Assembly (NCBI RefSeq): GCF_018687715.1
Contig: NC_056752.1
Span: 15,254,501-15,318,500, forward strand
Length of the DNA stretch: 64,000 bases
DNA from: Carya illinoinensis
Taxonomy: Eukaryota > Streptophyta > Magnoliopsida > Fagales > Juglandaceae
Reading direction: 5' to 3'
Shown: piece by piece, positions 57,291-64,000 of the stretch
How the letters are laid out: each line of letters begins with the position of its first letter
Position numbering within the stretch: position 1 is the stretch's first letter
The notes under the pieces: generated by a model
The model's database searches: none
Told to the model about the DNA's origin: nothing
The model's input: the letters and a program-made list of their open reading frames with translations, nothing else
Translations under genes and position numbers: made by a program

Positions 57291-58630
57291 TGTTGCCCAG
57301 ATGACTAACACAAGAGGGGGGGTGAATTGAGTTGTATTAAAAAAAATAACAATTATAAATCAAATATATAATATAAAATATAAACAAAATATGAAATAAC
57401 AATAAATATAAGGAGTAAGGGTAAGAGAGAAGCAAACTCAGTATGTTAACGAGGTTCGGCCCCACTGCCTACGTCCTCGCCTCAAGCTACCCCTTGAGGA
57501 TTCCCAAATTCACTATTCAACCTCCTTCAGGTGGAGATAGAAACCTATTACACCTTTGAACAACACCGCTACAAAGGATCCGTGTAGAACACCCTCTACA
57601 CTTGCAATCACCTTACACGTGGTGATTCAACTATTCCCTGTGTAGAATACTTTCTACACACACAAGGGTTATACACACCCTTTTTCTGATACAAAAGCTG
57701 ATAGTGGGTAGGTTATCAGAAAACACTCCTCAACGAGTGAAATAAGAACAATACAGCGCAAGCTATATCTCTCAAAATGAACAAGGATTAAGGCTCAATG
57801 TTTAGAGAAGAGAGAATGAAAGCTTTGAATGAATGTTGTATGCTCTTGGTGTTGTGAATGTGAAGCTCTCAAATGATCTATTTATAGGCATATGAGACTT
57901 CATATTCAAATTTAAAAAGATTCACATGTCAAAGACAACATCATTCACTTTTTCAAAAAATTCAAATAAAAGGTTCTTCTTTTTCAATTGTCAAAGACAA
58001 CATCATTCACTTTTTCAAAGAATTCAAATAAAAGGTTCTTCTTTCTCAATTGTCAAAGACAACATCATTCACTTTTTCAAAAAAATCAAACCTAATATTT
58101 TACTTTTGGCATATGACAAAATGAGCACACTTTCATTTTCAAAAAATTCAAACCTAATCTTTTACTTTTTGTATAAGTCTAAAAAAGCATCAATCACTTT
58201 TGAAAATATTCAAATAAAACATGCACATGTGAAAGATGACAATCAATCATCTTTAATATTTTCAAAGTTCAACCCTTTAATCAAGGCATGCACATGCAAA
58301 AGATGACAATCAATCATCTTTCAAAATTTTCAAATTTAATTTTCAAAAATATTCATGCACATGTGGAAAATGTATTTTAATGCTTTATGATAAAATATTA
58401 ATTTTGAGCATTAATCCTAATTTCGAATTTTGAAGAGATTTACAACATTACTCTATAATTTTAATGTGAACTTGTTCCCTTCTTGCTCATGCTTGTTTCC
58501 TTGATGTGCTTGACTCCATTATGTAGACAACTTGAGCTTGAGACTTCTTTATTCTTTGAATTCATTTGTTATCATCAAAATCCATGTGTAGATTTATAAT
58601 CACATGAAACTTGAAATCTTGAGTTCAACA
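57291..58630 (-). repeat. Array LTR L5 (outermost 5' LTR)
   Basis: Diagnostic bases C at 57554, C at 57698, G at 58115, so it agrees with L1 at the first two sites. Followed directly by the right TSD copy GAAAG (58631-58635). Confidence 0.95.
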
Positions 58631-58635
58631 GAAAG

Positions 58636-58976
58636 TTTATGATGTATATTTACTTTTTAAAATAATATATGGTCTAAATTGAAAAAAAAAATGGTGGTTT
58701 GAGGGTATCAATGCAATTTCCCTTAAAAGTTATAATTTAATATGTTGCCCCCACTATATGCATAAAATGAAAAAAGTTTTAAGGTTTTTTTTAGGCTGGA
58801 ATCATTGTGTGAGTACACACGCAAAAGGTCTCGACCTTTTTTAAATTTATAACCAATTTTAATGACAAGGAAAAAAAAAAAAATGTGTTGAGCAACGTTT
58901 TCTCAAACCTATTTCTCGTTCTCCTGAGCTCTCTACCCTTTCTTTTTCTTTCTTATTAGGTTTGTTTGATGGGTAA
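58636..58976. other. Intergenic, nothing recognised
   Basis: AT-rich flank of the array. A short minus-strand ORF (58859-59083) has no recognisable domain. Confidence 0.4.
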
Positions 58977-59775
58977 TGTTGGTGTAAATATTCCAGGCCC
59001 ATGATGCACCAAGCCCATTCCATGATAAAGCCGTCACAAGAAGCAAGAAGAAAAAACAAGAAAGTGACGAGACTTAAAAACAAAAGCTGAGGGAAGAAAG
59101 TAAGTCAGATAAGTAAAAAAGAAAGTGACATAAAATTGAATTCCTCACCAACCACTGATAGGGTTTTAATAAAAGACGATTTGCTTTGATGAGAAATGAG
59201 GGGCTTGACCTCACGACAAGAGCTCTAAAGAAATTATTTTCTTTAGGCCAAAATGGGTTACAAACCCCTATTGTACAGTAGGTACGAGCTAGAGATCATA
59301 AAAGACTGTAAAATACTTAAATTATAATGAGTTTTTCCTCTAAACGATCATTGGATGTAGACTCTGTGTCGAATCACGTAAATCTATATATTTCATTCTC
59401 TGTTTATATATACTGTAATGTTTTTTCTATTTACTACTATAGATATTCGTATGGTAACGAGTTGCTCGCCAACTTAGCCCAATCGTGATCCTGGCAAGGG
59501 TGCCAACGTCCACCACGTGGACTATTGGTCCTTTCTATTGCTATCAAGGTGGTCCCCAACCAGAGAGGTCGTGCATGGTGCGGGCAATGGCGAATGAGCC
59601 TCTTCCGTCACTCACCAAGATACATGGGGTAAATATTACAGGCCCAAGACACACCAATCCTAGTCCATGATAAAGCCATCATAGGAAACAAGAAGGAAAA
59701 AAAAGAAAGTGATAGGACTAAGAAGCAAAAGTTAAGGGAGGAAAGTAAGTTAGATATGTAAAGAAGGAAGTGACA
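58977..59775 (+). mobile_element. Possible TRIM-like element (two direct repeats around 173 bp)
   Basis: Left repeat 58977-59451 starts TGTTGGTGTAAATATT and ends with a GAATCACGTAAATCTATAT-type segment near the R/U5 border. A PBS-like TGGTAACGAG follows at 59452. After 173 bp, a second copy of the repeat starts at 59625 and is closely similar for about 150 bp until cut by a LINE at about 59776. Size and lack of coding sequence fit a terminal-repeat retrotransposon in miniature. The PBS match is imperfect. Confidence 0.45.
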
Positions 59776-60900
59776 TGAGACTTCCCCATCTGTTTCTAAC
59801 TAATCTAGTGGATTTTGTTTCTCTCTTCATTTTGGCCCAACCAAAATTTTGCATCTTCTTGTTGATCTCTCCAAGTTGGCTCTTTGGTAGCTTAAAAACT
59901 CCTTTGGTATAAGTAGGGATGGCTTGGATGATGGATTTGAGCAAAATCTCTTAACCTGCTTGTGATAGGAATGTGAGCTTCCAATTGCTGATCTTACTTC
60001 TGATGTTATCCAAGATATTCTTGAAGGATTTTGATCTTGATTTGCCTACTATTGAGGGTAGACCTAAATACTTCTCATATGATTGGGAAGATCAAATCCC
60101 AACTGCTACTATGATAATGTCTCTTACTTGCTGCCTTGTGTTGCTACTGAAGAAAATAGATATTTTCTCTTTATTAAGCTTTTCGCCAGAAGCTGTCTCA
60201 TATATCTCTAGTGTTTGTATTAGCCTACTCCACTCCAGATGATTTGCTCTACAAATAGGAGGCTGTCATATGCAAGAAAGATATGATTATTATGTAATGA
60301 TCCTCGAGCTAATGGAACTCTAGATATGTGGCCTTGAATTTCTATTGAGCTAAGTAATGAACTTAGTGCTTGTGAGTAAAGAATGAAGAGATATGGAGAT
60401 AAATGGTCTCCTGGTTTGATTCCTCTTGAAGGTCTAAATTTTTTATGGGGGATTCCATTGATGAGGATGGAATATGAATCTATCTTCACACATCTCATGA
60501 TCAAATCAATCCATTTCGTGGCAAAACCCAATCTTTTCATGACAACATCTAAGAAATTTCATTTCACTCTATCATATGCCTTTTTTATTTCTAATTTCAA
60601 GGCCATCTAACCATTTTTGTGCCCTCCCATTCCATTATTCATAGCGTGTAATGTTTCATACGCCAATATAATGTTGTTTGAGATCAATGATCTTCCTAGA
60701 ATTAATGCACAATGTGTTGGAGCTATGATAGCAGGTAGTATGAGCTTTAGTCTATTGGTAAGGACTTTAGCAGCAATTTTATACAGTACATTACAAAGAT
60801 TTATTGGTCTGTAGTGAGAGACGAGCACATGTATTTTATTCTTGGGAATTAAGGCTATCAACGTGTCATTAAGCCCCATTGCTACTATTTTCTTGGAATA
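59776..60900 (-). pseudogene. Decayed LINE reverse transcriptase
   Basis: Read on the minus strand, pieces follow one another in ORF2 order: LIALIPKN with YRPINLCNVLYKI and NRLK (60879-60607), then KLEIKKAYDRV-WNFL, GFATKWIDLIMRCV, RGIKPGDHLSPYLFIL and a LAYDSLLF box (60600-60220), then EKYLGLPS and LLKSIIQAIPTYTKGVFKLPK (60060-59776). The RT catalytic motif normally reads F/Y-ADD; here one aspartate is replaced (AYD), and there are several stops and frame breaks. 5' and 3' ends are missing. Confidence 0.7.
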
Positions 60901-63082
60901 AAATGAAAAAGCTTGAGTTTATTTGTGGGATTATTTCTATATACAAAAGGTATTTACCTTTTTCAAGGCCATTTTAATTCTTAGTGTTGTGCGACGTTTA
61001 CTTTACCTCATTTCTCCACCTTCTCTAATCCATACAAAATCCTCACCCTCTTTGCCCTGTCCCTGATCGGACAAGAGGGTGGAGATCACTCTCCGAAAAT
61101 TTTTTTGTCCTTTCTTTTTCACTAGATTGAAATATGTCTTATCTATTACCCTCCAACCAACAAAACACCACACGTGCCGCACCATTCATGTGTCTATCTT
61201 CAAGACACCACTAGAAGTGCCGCCCATGATATGCCGCATATCCGAGCTCCCAAACATTGCAAGGGCATCACGACTGATTTTTCCGTCTCCAAATCCTTCA
61301 AATCTGCCACAACCCACCATACTCGTACTGTGGCTTGGGCTCCACATGTTAGCATTGGTGCCATTAGTGTTCTTGGTGCATCGTTGCTAATATAGACTGT
61401 TGATTCTTACTAATCTATATGTAGTTTTACTTTTCATATTCAAGAGTTCAGGGGAAGTTGATGTGAAGATCTCTATCAACAACACTGAGCAATAGATTAG
61501 AGCAATCCTTTGATCTTAGATGTGGTTTCAAACTACACCCGAATAGTCCAACAACTGGACTATATGCAAATCACTTTGTTGGTGGTTTACCTTGACTTCA
61601 GCCTAGATCCAATTTATTGAGTACTTGGCTCTTCTTATTTTTTCTATTTTGTCTACGACACGCGGTATATTGCAATATTGTGCAAGGTTTTTGTTAGGAT
61701 CTCCACATGCAATAAAAAGTAAGTAAAAATTAATAATAAAATAATAAAGTATTATAAAAACACTTCACTACCCAAACTAGCAATTAGGCCTTTTTTTTCC
61801 AATAAAAATGGTATTAAACTCAATTCCCCAGCTGTTAACATAATATAAACAATATTAAGTTGGTAATAAAGGACCGATTCGATATTTTTGGTTAGAGTGA
61901 TACGATTTTGTTTTTATTTTTTTAAAGAAAAATTAATTTCCAAAACTTAATTCTTTTGTTTCAAATGATTTTTTTTGCAAGCAGAAACCGATATTACCCA
62001 ATATTACTACTTCTACGATTCTACTACCAGTTCTATCAGAACCAGATCGATTGTCTTGAATGTAAGTCTTCTTCTGATAACAAATATTATTGCAATTTCC
62101 AAGCATGCTGATGGAGATGCCCTACTCAAAGGCCCATTAAAGAAGATTAGTGACATTTGGCCTAATAGTATTGATTCTGTATCAACCGAAGTAATTTGAA
62201 TTTATTTGCATTTAATCTAGACAATAGATGTTGCAAAATAATTTCAACACATGCATGTACATGCGAGATATATCAATAAAAATACATGAGTATTAATTTG
62301 GGTGAAAATATATATAAGAGATATAATTTGTACATTCTTAAAGTGTGTAAGTCTCCATGATTTTTTTTTTTTTTAAAGTGAATATATCTAGAATTCATAT
62401 AAAAAGATTTACTATTTTTAAAAGGAGTGTGCATGATTTGCATATCTTAAAACTCTATCCAGCATGCATTACCCTGTGTATAAATGCACATATATAAAAT
62501 TAAATTCATAACTAACCCAATAAGGAATTTTGCTAATATGTTAAGGTGGAAGAGGCTTGTCACCCAAAGAATTAAAAAAAAAAAAAAAAGTGATGGAAAT
62601 GAGAAGAAATCGCTTACGATTTCACAAATTATATTTAATTGTAAATGGAAAAAAAAATGATAATGAAATGGCCGTGGAGAGAGAGAGAAAAAAGAAAAGA
62701 ATTATGATCTCAAAAAAAAAAAAAATGGAGTATCTACATGCTTTTTGAAAATTCTAAAACATTTATACGGTTCATTTTTTTTTTTTGGGGGGGCATATAG
62801 GAAATTTGAAAAATTAGGCACAAATAGCAAATTAATTAAGAATATAAACATTTATATAAGAGGAACTTAGAATACGATACAAAGTGTTTTATTGTATATT
62901 TCATTGACTTTCTAGAGACGTACCCTCATTCCAATCACCCTTTATAAGTTATCAAAATTGACGTATTGTACTTTTTAATTATGAAAAAAGATTAAATAAC
63001 ACTTTTCTCAAATTTTGATAAATGCTACATTAATTAAAAAAAAAAAAAACAGATGTGACACAATCTCTATGGTGAGTGAATA
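60901..63082. other. No gene recognised
   Basis: ORFs of 60-103 codons exist on both strands (for example near 61079-61395 and 61975-62199), but none shows a domain, splice pattern or homologue I recognise. AT-rich from 61700 on, with A and T homopolymers. Confidence 0.4.
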
Positions 63083-63108
63083 TTATATATATATATATAT
63101 ATATATTT
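63083..63108 (+). repeat. (TA)n microsatellite
   Basis: About twelve TA units. Confidence 0.85.
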
Positions 63109-63140
63109 TGTGTGTTTGTATATAAGCTTAAGATATAGGT

Positions 63141-63262
63141 TTCGTTTAGATATTAAGAATATTTGTAAATAGTAATGAAATAGTTTATAAATAGTAAAAT
63201 AAAAAATAGTGAATAGGAATGAAATAATTTGAAAATATTTGATAATAATTATGTTTCCAAAT
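63141..63262. repeat. Short MITE-like repeat
   Basis: GTTTAGATATTAAGAATATTTGTAAATAGTAATGAAATAG shape, with repeated AATAGTA(A/G)TGA motifs as in 9124-9457, ending near GTTTCCAAATGGATCC. Confidence 0.35.
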
Positions 63263-63689
63263 GGATCCAATAAATTAGCTTTACTAATTTAAAGTAGAAA
63301 GCATAAAACACTGATAAATAGAGAGTTAAAAGTGTGTATTTTATTTTAAAAAAGGAAAAGAGGTATACAATGTATTGGAATACCTACTATTATGGATTCA
63401 TATTACGAAAAGAAGTTTATTCCTATATATGCTACATAGCATATTACTATTTTAATTTCATTCCATTTTTATAAATATTGTGTCATTTTCTATTATCTTT
63501 TGATATTTTTTAAAAACAAAGAAATTCAACAGTTGATAGCAATGCTACCCCATTAATGTAGATGAAAAAGAGTGAGAGAGTGGTCTAAATTTTATAAATT
63601 TTCTATTAAAAATTGAAGATGACATCAATCTTAAACAAACCAAAGGTTATTTAGAAAATTTGAAACAATCTATATTTTTTTAAAGGAAA

Positions 63690-63978
63690 GATCCGAAAAA
63701 AATTTATATTTTATAATTTTTCATCTATTCATTAAAACTGTTTTAAACTTATATATAAAACGTAAAAAATAATTTAACTTTTTCAAATACTAAAACAGAA
63801 ATTATATTCTAATAATATTTTAACTTTTAATATTTTTATTTAATTTTTTCTCTCTTCTTTTCTAAAACTGAATACAACTCTTGACTCAAACTATTTCATT
63901 ATTATTTACAAACTATTTTATTATTATTTATATACTTTTCATCTAATTTTATCTAACAATCCAAATAAGGCCTTACTA
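63690..63978 (-). repeat. MITE-like AT-rich repeat, copy c
   Basis: Same orientation and order of motifs as copy a at 8541-8838: AACTTTTTCAAA, AAATTATATTCTAATAATATTTTAACTTT, TTTTCTCTC, CTCAAACTATTTCATTATTATT, TCATCTAATTT. Near the right window edge. Confidence 0.45.
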
Positions 63979-64000
63979 TAATAAAGATCGACAAACCAAA

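Larger units (their letters stand above)
25923..58630 (-). mobile_element. Tandem Sirevirus-like copia array: 5 LTRs, 4 internal regions, one TSD
   Basis: In the sense (minus) direction the order is L5-U4-L4-U3-L3-U2-L2-U1-L1. LTRs are 1340 bp, internal regions 6502 bp, and the repeat step is exactly 7842 bp (4 x 7842 + 1340 = 32,708). GAAAG flanks the whole array (25918-25922, 58631-58635) and no TSD occurs at internal junctions, where each internal LTR serves two units. Lineage call: integrase and RT motifs ([33 protein letters not shown]), a two-knuckle Gag and repeated GGGGGAG polypurine tracts are Sirevirus-like. Gag and Pol are intact and identical at protein level in all four units. 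Only four single-base differences between copies were noted by eye. An assembly artefact cannot be excluded. Confidence 0.9.

Noticed and set aside
25923..58630. Tandem repeat array as a CRISPR or satellite array
   Set aside because: The unit is a complete LTR retrotransposon with gag, pol, PBS and PPT; short 62-bp repeats are adjacent without spacers.
61079..61395. ORFs of 73 and 103 codons as possible host gene
   Set aside because: They overlap in different frames, lack any recognised domain or splice context, and have no support beyond length.

Overview
This is a plant nuclear window, mostly transposable elements, with one recognisable host gene. The host gene has plant-type introns and encodes a CDPK-related protein kinase (CRK). 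The mobile DNA consists of Ty1/copia, Ty3/gypsy, L1-type LINE, hAT-like and MITE-like elements. AT-rich dispersed repeats of the type at 8541-8838, 9124-9457 and 63690-63978 look like ones I remember from walnut/hickory-type (Fagales, Juglandaceae) genomes. That placement is memory-based inference; only 'woody dicot-like plant' is reasonably safe.

Left edge (1-5422): nested wreckage. Broken minus-strand LINE reverse transcriptase pieces (1-470, 2190-2345) flank a copia 3' end (606-2189). The copia LTR is itself split by a 5'-truncated L1 (896-2103) with a 20-bp target-site duplication (TSD). A 2.84-kb probable gypsy solo LTR follows (2579-5422).

Host gene (15605 down to 5514, minus strand): seven coding exons with clean GT/AG borders give 448 codons of a CRK: a variable N-terminus with a lipidation motif, the whole kinase domain, and the start of the autoinhibitory junction. 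The EF-hand-like C-terminal exons are not seen. The gypsy solo LTR lies about 90 bp beyond the last visible exon, so the 3' part is either beyond the left edge or lost. Intron 1 (6.8 kb) holds an inverted pair of MITE-like repeats; a young copia element of the Ale/Retrofit type (9458-14203) sits inside one of them. Intron 2 carries a 67-bp L1 tail with a perfect 13-bp TSD.

Middle (15.8-25.9 kb): AT-rich MITE-like repeats, an old LTR interrupted by a MITE (18852-19735), and a 4.7-kb hAT-like element (19746-24458). That element contains a solo LTR of the same family as the large array and a 614-bp hAT MITE with a perfect 8-bp TSD.

Main feature (25923-58630): a 32,708-bp head-to-tail array of one Sirevirus-like copia retrotransposon on the minus strand, with five 1340-bp LTRs and four 6502-bp internal regions (period exactly 7842 bp). 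Only one 5-bp TSD (GAAAG) flanks the whole array. Each unit has gag, pol, an initiator-Met primer-binding site and several polypurine tracts. Each also has two small ORFs on the opposite strand between pol and the 3' LTR. These two antisense ORFs encode coiled-coil proteins that resemble each other, and each has its own TATA-like box. The antisense pair and the shared-LTR array are the strongest candidates for something undescribed.

Right edge (58.6-64 kb): a TRIM-like direct-repeat pair, a decayed LINE (59776-60900, minus), AT-rich sequence and MITE-like repeats, with no host gene recognised.
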